From the NCBI RefSeq assembly GCF_036323735.1, contig NC_086038.1:24258501-24322500 (forward strand): a stretch of DNA of 64,000 nt, read 5' to 3'. This document shows positions 34,833-46,236 of the stretch, piece by piece. Numbering within the stretch: position 1 is the stretch's first letter; every line of letters begins with the position of its first letter. The DNA is from Rattus norvegicus. Lineage: Eukaryota; Chordata; Mammalia; Rodentia; Muridae. A program made the position numbers and the translations under genes. The notes beneath the pieces are model-generated. The model was not told the origin of the DNA and did not search any database. It saw only the letters and a program-made list of their open reading frames with translations.

Positions 34833-35685
34833 CTATTCAAGACAAAGCCACAGAAGTTGCCCCCAAGAAGGCTCCTGTCTGAGGACTCACTAGTCTGTAA
34901 GCTTCCACCTTAGCTCCTCTGCTCAGACCCAGAGGGAAAAGTGTTCACAGTTCTCTCTTCGTTCAAATGGAATATTTGTGTATGTCTCTTCAGAGTTCCT
35001 AATCTCAGCGCCCCATGTGAACACTTCAATTTATCTTTGCAATAACAGTCTTCCCATGAAACAAAAAGAAATCAGATGGGAAACAGACTTCATGTGGACA
35101 AGCCGGTTTGTCGAGTTAACATTATATATAGTGAGCATCTGATATTTTTCCCCTCAGAGCTGAAAAAATAAAAAAATAAAAGTTTGGTGAGCAGATTGTT
35201 TTCTGGGGGCTTATTGAATCCTTCTTTCTATCATTTCCCTCATTCTTATTTCCGTCTCTTCAGTTCCCCTGTGTCTCATCCCAGCTCTCCCCTGCTGAGT
35301 CTGTCTCTTTCCCAATCTACCTGAGGTGCCTTTGCCTGTGTGCTCTGTGTAAACCCACATCCACTGCGGGTCCTAGGTAATTCTCCCTGATTCAGCCTTT
35401 GTCTGGGAAGTACAGCTAGAGTATTGGCAGAACTTGGAACTGAGCTGTACTTTGACTGAGATGGGGGTTTCAGAACCTGGGAAGAGTGCCTTGGTTTCCC
35501 TAGCAGCCTGCGATGGCTCATCTTAGTCACCAACTAGAATGTGGAATCGTCTGATAGGGCTTGTTTATCTTCTAGAGGGCTTGCTGTCTTCTAGAACCTT
35601 CAGGTAGCTGCCCAGATGTAAAAGATCCAAGTAAAAACTAACATTCATTCTGCTTCTGCCCTGCCTTTGCTCTTTCTAAAATTAC
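34833..35685. other. Unassigned noncoding sequence
   Basis: An 85-codon minus ORF (35276-35533) has no recognised domain. A short (A)nT run lies at 35164-35180. Confidence 0.5.
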
Positions 35686-35854
35686 ATTAATTTGCCTGTG
35701 CATGTGACAGGTGCCCTGGTACTCATGTGGATGTCAGTGGACAACATTCAGAAGCTGGTTGTCTCCTGTGACCAGGTGTGTCCTGGGCGATCAAACTGAG
35801 GTCATTAGCTTGGCAGCCAAGAGCTTTCAATCACTGAGCTATTCCAGCAGCCCC
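35686..35854 (-). mobile_element. B3 SINE, minus orientation
   Basis: 'ggtactcatgtggatgtcagtggacaac' and 'cgatcaaactgaggtcattag', then 'cactgagctattccagcagcccc', follow the reversed B3 order. Confidence 0.8.
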
Positions 35855-36841
35855 AGCTTTTGCTTCTTGCTGGTGAGGACATCTGTGCTACTGGTACTGG
35901 TGATGCTGTTCATACCCGAGCCTGCTTCTTCCACAAAGAGCACCAGCTCTCCAGGAATCCTACTGGGCCTCATCATTACCGAGGAACCTCGGAGGGATCC
36001 AGCTTTATAGACTGGGATGATACTGGGTTCTCCAGTGCTCTGATGGACAGCACGGGACTGCTTGGCCTTTATTGTATGTGCTCATTACTAACTCTCCTTC
36101 CATAATGTGTGTGCATTCTCTTGGTTTTGTTTAGACTGCTTGTCAAGTGTTAGGTTGGGTCTCTTACGGTTTTCTAGATTTCAAGCCTCCTTGTCTAATT
36201 TGATCTTTAACAACCAGTCTGTTCAGTGACTCTCCTCAGTCACCATCATTCTAGAACCCAGGTCTTCTGTCAAGTGTTCATGTGCTCTGTTTCTTATTCA
36301 CCTCCAGAAACCCTGAGTGTATGCAAACCTGTTCTTTTTCCTTACTTCATCTTCTTCCCAGAGAAAACTGTCCTAAAACAGTAATCTATTGTATATAAGA
36401 CAAATGTCTTCACTTAAATACTATCCCACTTTCTAGTTACAGGGAGAGACTTTAAAGCTGTGTTTAGTTCCTTTATCCCATCCAAAAAACAAGTCACCTA
36501 ATTTTTATATCAAATAAGTAGGTACAGTATCAGCCTTCTAGTCTAGAATTGATACACCAGAAGCCTAACTTCATGTGTCAAAATATTTCTTTGGCAGTTG
36601 AGTTTTTAATCCCCATATACGTGCATTATATTGTCAATTAATCAGATATCTATTGTTAATTATGGTTCAACTGACCATTCTTGAATGCCTGGTATTTTGC
36701 ATCTTTATGGAAAAATATTCTTACAAGTTTTTCCCCCTAAAGACATCAAAATGTGAAACCTACTTTTTTCTGGCCTTTGGACAGTTTCCTTGTTTTCCCT
36801 GACTTTTATCTAGCTTTCAAAGTTTTAATGACACACTAGCC
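35855..36841. other. Unassigned sequence; the left part may be an unnamed rodent repeat
   Basis: 35860-36110 (tactgggttctccagtgctctgatg) feels like a mid-repetitive rodent sequence, but I cannot name it. The rest is AT-rich with no ORF of note. Confidence 0.4.
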
Positions 36842-37049
36842 CAGTGGTTCTTAACCTGTGGGTCCACACCCCTTTGGGAGTTAAAAGACCCTTACTCAGG
36901 GCTTACATATCAATATTTATATTATAATTCATGACACTAGCAAACTTACAGTTATGAAGTAGCAATGAAAATAATTTTATGGTTGGGCTTATCCTAACAT
37001 GAATAACTGTATTAAAGGGTCGCATCATTAGAAAGTTTGAGAACCATTG
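36842..37049. mobile_element. URR1-like hAT-Charlie MITE
   Basis: Left end cagtggttcttaacctgtgg and right end gtttgagaaccattg are diverged inverted repeats. The flanks cactagcc (36834-36841) and ctttagcc (37050-37057) agree at 6 of 8 positions. It shares 'gttatgaagtagcaatgaaaa' with the copy at 54984-55194. Confidence 0.9.
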
Positions 37050-37610
37050 CTTTAGCCAATGTCATTCTTGGTTAATGGTGGTCAGAGCACACTCAGCCTT
37101 TGCGGGACTCAATAGACTTATATGTAATAGGTTCTGCCTCCTTACCCTCCATTTCCTAGAGACAGTATTGGGCAGACAGCTCATTCCTGGAAGACTGCCC
37201 CCAGCATATGACACTAAGTACAGATGCAGCCTATGTCACTTCTGACTGGCCAGCTAAGGAAATAAGCTACTACACCTCCCCGTGGAGGCTCAATTAGTTT
37301 ACCAGCTCTACTCACAAAACTCACTTACATGATTTTATAGGTTGTAAAAAGAAGCATTTTAAAGGATAAAAATTAATAATCAAGTGAGTAGAGAGGTACA
37401 CCAGGTAAAGTCCAGAAGGTCTTGAAAGTCTGTCCCAGTGGAATCTAGGGACTCGTTCTCCTAGCTCATGATGGATTGTGACTAGCCTTCCTGTGTGCCT
37501 CTCTATGTCTTTTGCTGCCCTGAAAGTTTCCTCAGAGCCTGACAATTAAGCTTTTATGGGGACTCACTACAGGAGCATACTTGAAGCATGGACAACAATG
37601 GGACTGCCGG
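37050..37610. other. Unassigned noncoding sequence
   Basis: A 74-codon minus ORF (37321-37545) is unrecognised. Confidence 0.5.
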
Positions 37611-37790
37611 GCTCTGGGAATGGCTGGGAGAGTAGAGTGGTTTCCCCCAGGAATATGAGGACCAGATTCCGATCCCTGGAGCACACATAAAAGGCTGGAT
37701 TATAAATGGATATTAATCCATCTATAATCCAGCCTTGGGAGGTGGGAATTGAGATCCACAGAATAAACTCAACAATGGTAATATCCTTAT
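37611..37790 (+). mobile_element. B4/ID-B1-like SINE with internal foldback
   Basis: 'ggaccagattccgatccctgg' is the B-box region. 'ataatccagccttgggaggtggg' is the B1-like middle. Between them lies the 19-bp inverted repeat listed separately, which normal copies lack. Confidence 0.6.
37691..37736. repeat. 19-bp inverted repeat with 8-nt loop
   Basis: aaggctggattataaatgg (37691-37709) pairs with ccatctataatccagcctt (37718-37736) with a single mismatch around atattaat. Confidence 0.95.
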
Positions 37791-37910
37791 TGCTGATCTC
37801 TGGCTTTGACAGGGAGATATTCCATCAATGAATGAAGTAGAAGCCCAAGAGAGAATAGTTCCCAACATAAAACTCAGTTTTTCATATGTAACCATGTGCC
37901 CACACAATGT

Positions 37911-37912
<2 letters not shown>

Positions 37913-37949
<37 letters not shown>
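37913..37949. repeat. (CA)n microsatellite
   Basis: Pure CA run of about 36 bp, followed after a gap by a purine-rich stretch (37975-38010). Confidence 0.97.
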
Positions 37950-37951
<2 letters not shown>

Positions 37952-38789
37952 ATGCTGGAGTGTGTGCACACACAGAAAGAATGGGGAGGGGGAAAGAAAG
38001 AGAGAGACACAAGAAAATGAATGAGAAAATAAATAAGGGTCAGGAAAATACAAAAGGGTCAGAAATATAAGGCTAACAGTAGGTAGAAAGCTCAGCAAAC
38101 CCTCCTTTTCAGTTTCTTCTTGGGCTCACTATGTAGTTTCCTTTATTCCTCGATACGTGGTAGAACTCCAGAGCAGGAGGCCCCGTGATGTTATCGCACA
38201 AGATATTTCAAAGAATTTCCTGTTGCCCTGCTCCAAAAGAAAGATGGGCACTTCTGTGACTTAACGGAATTTTTATTTTGTATGTCCTGCCTTGGAGAAG
38301 GGGTTGTAAGCAATGATGCATGAATTAAACCTAAAATATATCTCCAACATAAAACATCCAGACCCAAATCTCCTAAAATCAGGAACCACCTTTCTTCATC
38401 TGTAGCTTTCCGTCTTCTGAATTGCAATGTTAGTTAAGGAAGGACTGGCTGATTTCCTGTGTTTTTACCCGGGGCCCATGTATACTATGGATATAAGGCA
38501 TGAGATAAATCTCTGTTGCATGGGTGAATGAACAGAATTCATCTAATGAAACTTCTCTTTACCCTGCTCTTGTCATCCATCAAACATGCTGCCCAATCAC
38601 CAAAGCTGATGACTGTACCTTCCTGATGCCAGAATCATCAAAGAGCTTTACCGCTGACCCATGCCCTCCATGAGCATCAAGGCACCTCTGATTGGGAACA
38701 GGCTTCCTAGAGCACCTAAACTGTAGGCTCTCCGATCTCTAATTGTTCCTTATTGTGTTCTGGGCCCTTGACCTTTAGGAAGTACTCTT
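37950..38789. other. Unassigned noncoding sequence
   Basis: No gene recognised. ORFs here owe their length to the adjacent CA repeat. Confidence 0.5.
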
Positions 38790-39240
38790 CAAGGTTTTGT
38801 CCCCAAGTGCTTCTTTTCTTTCTATATTTTCTCCTGAATAGCATCTAGTCTCATAAGTAAAGCATAAATCTAGGCCATTAGCTCCATCATTGCCTCTAAT
38901 TATAAAGTCTTATGTTTAGTTCCCAGAAAGATATCTGTACATTCACCCTATTAAAGTTGTAAAGTGTTTCTGAAATCCAACTTGCCATGGATCTCTGTAA
39001 CCTTTTTCATTATCATTTTTATTTTTTCTAATGAGGAAGGCATTATATAGTGATGATTTTTACATAGATTTTAAATGTCATAGTGTCCTTTCCACAATAC
39101 TTGCTGGTTTCTGATCATGTCTTTGGGGTCAAGTATTTCTCCTCCTTAACCATCCTCAGTTGGACCACTCTTTAAGTCTTGAACAAGCCATTCTGACAGA
39201 ACATCTCATTTCTCAATTTGCATCCATTTCCCTAGAATAC
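38790..39240 (+). mobile_element. Possible L2-type ancient LINE fragment
   Basis: 'cttttctttctatattttctcctg', then 'ctagtctcataag' and 'atttctcaatttgcatcc', recall the L2 3' region order. Divergence is high. Confidence 0.4.
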
Positions 39241-40540
39241 ACGTTTAATTCTGTCTTTTTTGTCCTCAACAACAACAACAACTTCTAAACAACCCCATGC
39301 CCATAATAGTAAATTTATTCACACTCCTTAAAGAGGCCCCAAAGAGTTAGTGATTTTTAACAAAATATGTCCATGGGGTGCTAAACATGAGAGATTATAG
39401 TTAACAACAGTGGTTGGTAGGGCTGGGACTAATATTTCTACTATGTTCTTAGATACTCTCATCCAAAAATTTATATACTTTTTAAAGCAAACATTCTATA
39501 ATTACCAATCTAGACTCACATTTTGTCTCTCCACTTCTCTGCCTACACTTTTCTCTCTTTCTGTTGTATTTTGGTTTGGTTTGGCTTTTTTTCCATTCAC
39601 AGCTGCCATGCTCCTCTACCACCTTTTACAATGCCCCATCTTTCCAAATGCTGCAGTCTTCTACAGACAGAAGCAATGCCATTACAGCTGATACACAAGA
39701 TTATACCTCTGTGTGTCTAGTAGCCTTCAGCACTTCGTCTTATAGCCATGAGGGATGATTAGGAAAGAGGAAGGCCATCCAAAACATCTTAAATATCAGT
39801 TCACTGCACATGATGGTCTATAGCCATCTTGCTTACTTGTTCCTGATCGATAAAATGGATCCCAAAGGGACAGTGATGGTGGCCCTGGTCATGAGTCATG
39901 GCATGTGTATAGCACCCTTGAATGGATACAAGCATACAGCAGTGTAAGTTAATAGCCTGTGTTGTCCCTTACTACTCATTGCAAACAATGGGTTTTGCTC
40001 TACATAGTCTGGATCCCTAGTTTCAAGGGTCATCATTCCTATGAGGAACAAAGGCTGTAAAGAGAATAAGGCAAGGAGGGGTGGAAGCAGGCACCAAGCC
40101 AAACACCAGCTTGTATTATAAAACCTAGTCAGGGAAGTAGTAGGACTGATAAATGAAATCAGAAAAACAAAAACAAACAAACAAAAAAGAACTGGATTTT
40201 CAGGAGGAGCAGTCTTACAAACCAGTCTAGAAATATTCATTTGAAGGCTTTTCTCCTTACTTCTCACGTTCCTCTCTTTGTGCTATGCTAGAAGTGGAAG
40301 AAGCAGAATGAAATTACTCAACAGGAATTTGCTTCATTAACGAGTCACCTCTTCCTATATTCCCTCTAGTCAAAATGTTTCTGAAGGTGCTTTTCAGTGA
40401 CCATGCCAAGCACTAGCATGATTCTGGTCTAGGGTCAGTGGACAAATGGTGCAATGCTTGCAAGAACAGACCACTTGTCTGCTGTGGACTGACAGAGAAA
40501 TCTAATTGACTCACTAGATGATCTGCTTGCAAATCCAACT
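39241..40540. other. Unassigned noncoding sequence
   Basis: Includes a short (AAC)n run at 39269-39284 and an A/C-rich patch at 40166-40190. The overlapping plus ORFs 39410-39758 and the 123-codon minus ORF 39896-40267 have no domain that I recognise. Confidence 0.5.
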
Positions 40541-40556
40541 TGTGTGTGTGTGTGTG
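40541..40556. repeat. Short (TG)n run
   Basis: Eight TG units. Confidence 0.95.
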
Positions 40557-41339
40557 AGGGGGTTGCCTTGTTTTGCTTTGTTTTAACTCATTGACACTGG
40601 ACCAAGCCAACCTGAATTTTCACACTAGTTTAATACTACAGCATGCGCATGGCCAACTGAGATAGGAAATTTCTTTTCCAGTCACACATAATCTTAAGAC
40701 TCCCTGGGAACATGCATGGCTGTGCATCCCACACCCACAGGGAATACCCCATTCATCTGCACTAATAATGGGGAGCAGCAGGCTAATCATAGCTCATTTG
40801 TATTTGGCGTTAGAATATGCTATGTGGGCTTTGGCAGAAGATTTACCTTGCTAATTATGTCTTCCTTAAATTAATAATACAGTTAATTTGCAGTCTCTTA
40901 GCACAGACCCATACAGCGAATAGAAATGTGCTAAGTAACGATGCTGTGGGGTCTCCCTGTAGCCCCTTCTGAAGCCCCTCCTTTTGATCACCAAGGAAAA
41001 ACTTCAGGTGAGACACATGGAGCTCAGCAGAGAAGAGTGCGTTTGTTATAAAGTATAGCGCTCCCAAATGGAGCATGGACAAAGGCCAGAGGAAGAACAG
41101 GGACAGAACAGCCTCACAGGGTGAGAGGACAGTGGTCAAGACACCACCTTGTCAACCTATATAATTAGATATATTAATATTACTTCTAAAAGACCTTAGG
41201 GCCGAAGGATTTGTTGTGGTGATTATCCTATCCATGTTGTTGACAGACCTGATTGTCTGTTTGCTTGTCCTAGAAGTTTTTTGTTTCTTGTTTTTGTGGT
41301 TGTGTTTCTTAATGTATCTTCTATTTTAGCAATATGTAC
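40557..41339. other. Unassigned noncoding sequence; candidate AT-rich conserved patch
   Basis: 40740-40890 contains gctaatcatagc, ttgctaattatg and ttaaattaataatac, motif types common in conserved noncoding elements. No direct proof of conservation. The 94-codon minus ORF 40855-41139 is unrecognised. Confidence 0.3.
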
Positions 41340-41516
41340 ACATATGTGTTGGGTGGGTATGTGTTTGTGCACGAAGATGCCTGAAGAAGCCAGAGATGTC
41401 AGACCCCCTGGAGATAGAGTTACATGTGGTTATGAGGCTGTCGGTGCTGAGAATAAACACCCAACTCCGCTACGGGGGCAACGCAGGCCTTAACCTCTGA
41501 GCCACCTCTCGCCACA
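41340..41516 (-). mobile_element. B3/B2 SINE, minus orientation
   Basis: 'gatgcctgaagaagccagagatgtc', 'ccctggagatagagttacatg' and 'taacctctgagccacctctcgcc' are reversed B3/B2 blocks. Confidence 0.82.
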
Positions 41517-41819
41517 AGGGCCATTCTTTGGACCAGTAATCACGCAACGGTAGATTAAAAGTAGAGAGAAAATAAACATGAATTTATAAAGATGGCATGC
41601 TTTCCCTGAGTGGAACTCAGCAAAGCCCTACAGCCCCAGCCCCCTCTCCTTTGCTATCCTGTGGATTTCTACCTCGTGTTGTAATATACTTAAGGACCCA
41701 CAGTGAACGCTCTCCCTCTTCCAACAGTTTTCACTTGCGAAAAGTAATATGTTAACAGGGACACAAGAGATAGAACACCCAGATTTTATAAACAAACAAG
41801 TGAATAAATACAGAGAAGA

Positions 41820-41873
41820 AAGGAAAAAGAAAGAAAGAAGGAAGGAAATAAAGGAAGGAAGGAAGGAAAGAAG

Positions 41874-41930
<57 letters not shown>

Positions 41931-41935
41931 GGCAG
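41820..41935. repeat. (GAAA/GGAA)n then (GA)n polypurine tract
   Basis: More than 110 bp of almost pure purines: mixed gaaa/ggaa units, then GA units to about 41924. Confidence 0.97.
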
Positions 41936-42709
41936 CTTCTACCCTACAGATCACCCTGCGCAGAGCATCAGTTGGGGGACACGTTAGACAACAGAGTGTC
42001 AAAGTACTAGAGTCTTTCATTCACCACCCCAAGAATTTTTCTCACCCCTGTGAGAACTGTTTCTTCTGGAAAATAGGAAATATTTTTCTAGAAGGACAGG
42101 CTTTAATCCATTTTCTAAGGCCTGAACTGGAATGAGGTTATCACCACCTCTGACTTCTGTTTTCTGCTTTGTTTCCTTTGCAGTTGTGGGCAGCAAAACC
42201 TGGTAACAGCTTTTCGGTTTCCATTCGCTAATTGTGAGAGGCAGGTCCATCCTCAAAAATGTCCAAGCTTGCTGAAATCTAACCAGCTATCTAGCAATAA
42301 GAGAAATCATAATCAAAGTGCCTCTGACTATGTCTATGTCTATGTGTATCTATCTGGGAAATTGTACATCTACATAATAGAAAAATCCTTTAGCATACTA
42401 GACAAAAAATAAGGTGTTTAAATTATCCATGAAATCACTGTGACTTATTGGCTTATTTAAGCCAATGGTGTTTTTCTCAATAGTCTCTTCTCATTCCTTT
42501 GGAAGAAAATTGGGAGTTTTATTCTCAAGCAAATGAGTGCATGGCGTGCCTACTATTGGCTCTCACAGTATGGAATACTGTAAACAGTTTGAAGAAATAA
42601 AGACCCCCTTGTGATTTCAGATCTGAAAATCTGGGCTTCAGAAAATGGACAGTGGGTAAAAGCCCTTTCTGTGTAGTTTGAATCTCTAGGACACATGGAA
42701 ATGCTGATT
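41936..42709. other. Unassigned noncoding sequence
   Basis: No gene or repeat recognised. ORF length near the left edge derives from the polypurine tract. Confidence 0.5.
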
Positions 42710-42919
42710 TTTTTATTGGTGATTTCATTTATTTACATTTAAAATGTTATACCCCTTTCTGATTTCCCCTCCACAAACCCCCTATCCCATCCTAACCCCA
42801 ACCCCACTTCTATGAAGAAGCTCCCCTCCTATCAATGCCAGATAAAACAATCCTCTGCCTCATAAGCAGCTAGAGCCATTGGTCCCTCTATGTGTACTCC
42901 TTGGTTGGTGGTTTAGTTC
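42710..42919 (-). mobile_element. L1 3' UTR end, minus orientation
   Basis: Starts with an oligo-T (reversed A-tail) and 'tttatttacatttaaaatg', then 'aaccccctatcccatcc', and ends at 'cttggttggtggtttagttc', the reverse of the 'ctaaaccaccaaccaa' block seen in plus at 9098. Confidence 0.88.
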
Positions 42920-42975
42920 AAGAAGAAGGAAGACCAAAATGTGGATGCTTCAGTCCTACTTAGAAGGGCGAAATA
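42918..42975 (+). mobile_element. Short L1 proximal 3' UTR piece, plus orientation
   Basis: 'caagaagaaggaagaccaaaatgtggatgcttcagtcc' (42918 on) matches the region just after the ORF2 stop (compare 'actcaagaaggatgacc' at 63573). It faces the opposite way from the L1 piece it touches. Confidence 0.7.
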
Positions 42976-43009
42976 GGAAGATCAAAGCAGAAGATTCTTG
43001 ATGGCACAA

Positions 43010-43245
43010 TCAATACTCCTCACACCAACGTAGGGAAATGGGAGATAGAGACAGAATTCCCATGCTCATGTGCCAGGAAGCCTGACAGGTGCAGCAGAAA
43101 ACGATAAAGAAGACCTTGTCTTTAGGAAGTAGAAGGTGATGACCACTACCAAAGAATATCCTCTGACATGCATTCAGTGACACATACTCTCTTATTCACA
43201 CACATGAACATTCACAGGCACACGCATATTCATAAAGACCCCAAG
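43010..43245 (+). mobile_element. B4 SINE, plus orientation
   Basis: 'gggagatagagacagaattccc', 'gccaggaagcctgacagg' and 'agaccttgtctttaggaag', then a CA-rich end (cacacacatgaac), follow the second half of B4. Confidence 0.65.
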
Positions 43246-44555
43246 ATCTGGTCAGAGAAATAGAGACTTAGTCTTCATCCTCTCTCACTGGTAGTATTTG
43301 CCTTATGTCTATGTACTGTCCCATTTAGGAATCATCAGATGTGTGGCGGGGTAGCCAAGCTATAGGCAACAATCAGATAAGGTTACTGATGTGAGCCCAA
43401 CTCAGTTAATGGGTTTACTTTGAACAGACTCATGGAAGTTGTGGAGAGGTCCTCATTTCTGGGAAATCAAGTACGTGATCTCAAAAGACCCATGGATCTC
43501 CACTGAGGTAAATTTAAAGTAAAATCCAATAGCAAGTCCATGCCAACATAATCACATTGTCCATTTACAAACTGTGACACATTCACAGACAAAGCCAGAC
43601 AGGTAGTCACCTTAGTAGATACTAATATCATTAAAGTGAATTAAATGGCATTAGTGCATTGTTAATTTGTCTGGTTTTGGATCCATGGGAAAGAACATGT
43701 GAACTTTGACACAGATAACAAAACTTATTTCTTTCATCATCAGTGGGTGTGTTTCTCTGAGAAACTGTGTCAGTGGCTTGCTTGCTTTTACCTCTCTTAC
43801 CTTAAGTACAGCCCTACACAAGATCCTTGCCATTTCAGCTAATAGTAGAAATGTTGCCGAAAATTATCTGTAATTCATTTGTAGTAGCTCTATTACACCA
43901 AGATGTTTTCACCAATATTATGACTGTGTAAGAAAAAGCCAAAGCACATATAGCTGGATTAATCTCTTCTGAATGTCCCCTGAGGATTTAGGCACATTAT
44001 TCAATTTTGATGGGTGCAATACATGTGTCAACATCCTCACTGTGTCATACATAAAGGAATCACAGGACACTTGGTAAGTGCTTTGGCACTCTGTTATTAT
44101 AGGAGAAGCTCCCTTCTGCAGGGATAGCCATATTGATTTTTCAAAATTACTATGACATGGGAACTTTGCTACATAAGAATCAGAGTAAACAAGGGATTTC
44201 ACAGGTTGAAACAAGAAATTACAAATAATATATATATTTCAGTATCAAAAGCCCATATCTCAACCAAGTATTACTACGTAAAAATTCTATGCCAATAGTA
44301 AGCTGATTACGAATGAATACTTAAGTGTGGCTTTTCAAAGCTAACTGGATGAAATGAACAAAGTACTCATGCGCTTGAAGTGAGGGGCTCTATTATATTA
44401 TGCTAATTAGCCCAACTAGCCACCAGAACACTACATTTTATAGAAAGTGTCACTTGGAGCAATTTGATCAAAAAATGAACCAGAGAACATTTAGAGATGA
44501 GAAGCTCTGAGACAAAGAGCTGAATGGTCCTCGGAGGACCTATAAAATACACCTG
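43246..44555. other. Unassigned noncoding sequence
   Basis: Longest ORF is 98 codons (43918-44214, minus) without a recognised domain. 44390-44500 carries tgctaattagccc and similar AT-rich motifs. Confidence 0.5.
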
Positions 44556-44613
44556 GGAGAAGTAGCCACATACAGAGAGCACATGGAGAAGTGGTCACAT
44601 ACAGAGAGCACAT
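44556..44613. repeat. Two-copy tandem duplication, 29-bp unit
   Basis: Copies at 44556-44584 and 44585-44613 share cacatacagagagcacat and differ at two positions. Confidence 0.95.
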
Positions 44614-44737
44614 GGATGTTAACTTCAAATGCCTCAAGGATTGGCATGAAGAACTCTGCCATAGGGTAATCCCCCGTCACAGAGTTTGATAATCAAATTT
44701 ATTTACTTATTCACTAGCTCGTTTGCCTATTGGTAAG

Positions 44738-44852
44738 AGAAGAGACAAGTGCTGGTCAGGCTTAAAGGATTGGTTCTCTCTGTCCTCCATGTTTGTCCCA
44801 TGGAGGTTCAAGGATTCATGGCATTTATCCACTGAGCCTTCTCACAAGAGAT
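44738..44852 (-). mobile_element. B3/B2-like SINE fragment
   Basis: 'ccatggaggttcaaggattcatgg' and 'tatccactgagccttctcac' are compatible with the reversed 5' half of B3. Confidence 0.45.
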
Positions 44853-46030
44853 TTTTTTTGAGTTGCATATAACCATGTAATATTCATCTTGTTGGGAGAA
44901 AAGCCTACACACGAAATGTAATAAAGCTATAAGCACATGTTACCTCCCATCAAACAGTGCCATGACTGTGATCAGAGCCTTCTTTTTCTAAACCGTAAAT
45001 CACATCAGTAAGTAGGTTTTTGTGAAGGGTGATTGGGAAGCTTTGTGAAAACACAGGCCTGGGTGTCAGCGTGGAGTAGCACTCTGTAAGAGTCTCTTCC
45101 TAGCAGCTGAAATCAGATATGAAATATGAAGTATGAAAACAAGCATCAGAGCAGAATGCTGGTTCTTCTGTCCCCAAAATTATTTATGCAAAGGCTAAAT
45201 TACCTTGTTAGGAAAAAATATAAAGAGGGAAGTTCCTGAATGAGAACTAGAGTACACACTTAATTCATTCTAATCCAAAGCTTTAGAGATTGTAATTCTA
45301 AACATTAAAAAGAATTAAGTTTCACTTCGAGAAAAGACCAAAGTGATACCAGATAAGTTCACAAAAATTAAACAAAATTTAGCTGATATTTGGAAACTTG
45401 TTCTATATCTGTTACATCAAAATCATACATGTTCATTGTACACTGGTCAAGGGGGAAAATAAATATGGAAAAAATGGAGAAAATGCTTCATTTAAAAATA
45501 GCACTTTTCTAGCCATAAATCATGTTTATTCTATATTTTTAGAAGACAATAATGATAATATAAAATAACACCATTGCCTCAGTCCTTGATATTAAAACTG
45601 AAAATGTTTTCAGGAAATAATCTTTTTAAAAATGGCAGTTGTCAAGGTAAGCTTATGAAGTAATACATAGCTAAAATGTGAAAATTTTTCTTTTTTAATT
45701 AATGAATATAATTAATATTGACTTTAGCAGTAGATTTAACTAATGCCACAAGCTCCCCTATTTTCTACTGAACAAGCAGAGAACAGGATTTGCGAATACC
45801 ACAGCTCAGGCTTCTAGGGATAAATACACACCAAGGGATTGAGTGATGTGTTTACAAAATGTAAACTATGCGGATTTGTTTAACTATAAAGTTCTTAATT
45901 AAAGTAAGATGCAAAAATGTTTATAGATTTATTTTGTGTATGAAAAGGATTTGCTATTTTTAGCTAAAATGTAACTGCAAATGTGACAAAATGTAAAAAT
46001 GTAAGAGCAAAGCATTTCTGTACATATACA
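44853..46030. other. Unassigned AT-rich sequence
   Basis: No ORF or repeat recognised. 45680-45730 (ttaattaatgaatataattaatattg) is strongly AT-rich with palindromic TTAATTAA. Confidence 0.5.
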
Positions 46031-46034
46031 TTTT

Positions 46035-46152
46035 CTCTGTGTCTCTGGTTCTCTATCTCACTTTCTGTGTGTGTGTGTCTGTTTGTCCATCTTTTCTGTC
46101 TTTTTTCTGTCTGTCTCTGTCTCTGTCTCTGTCTCTCTTCTCTCTCCTCTCT

Positions 46153-46235
<83 letters not shown>
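46035..46235. repeat. Composite (CTGT)n(CT)n(TG)n microsatellite
   Basis: Degenerate CT/GT sequence passes to ctgtctct units (46100-46140), then a CT run (about 46150-46189), then a TG run (about 46190-46234). Five overlapping ORFs on both strands are products of it. Confidence 0.97.
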
Positions 46236-46236
<1 letters not shown>

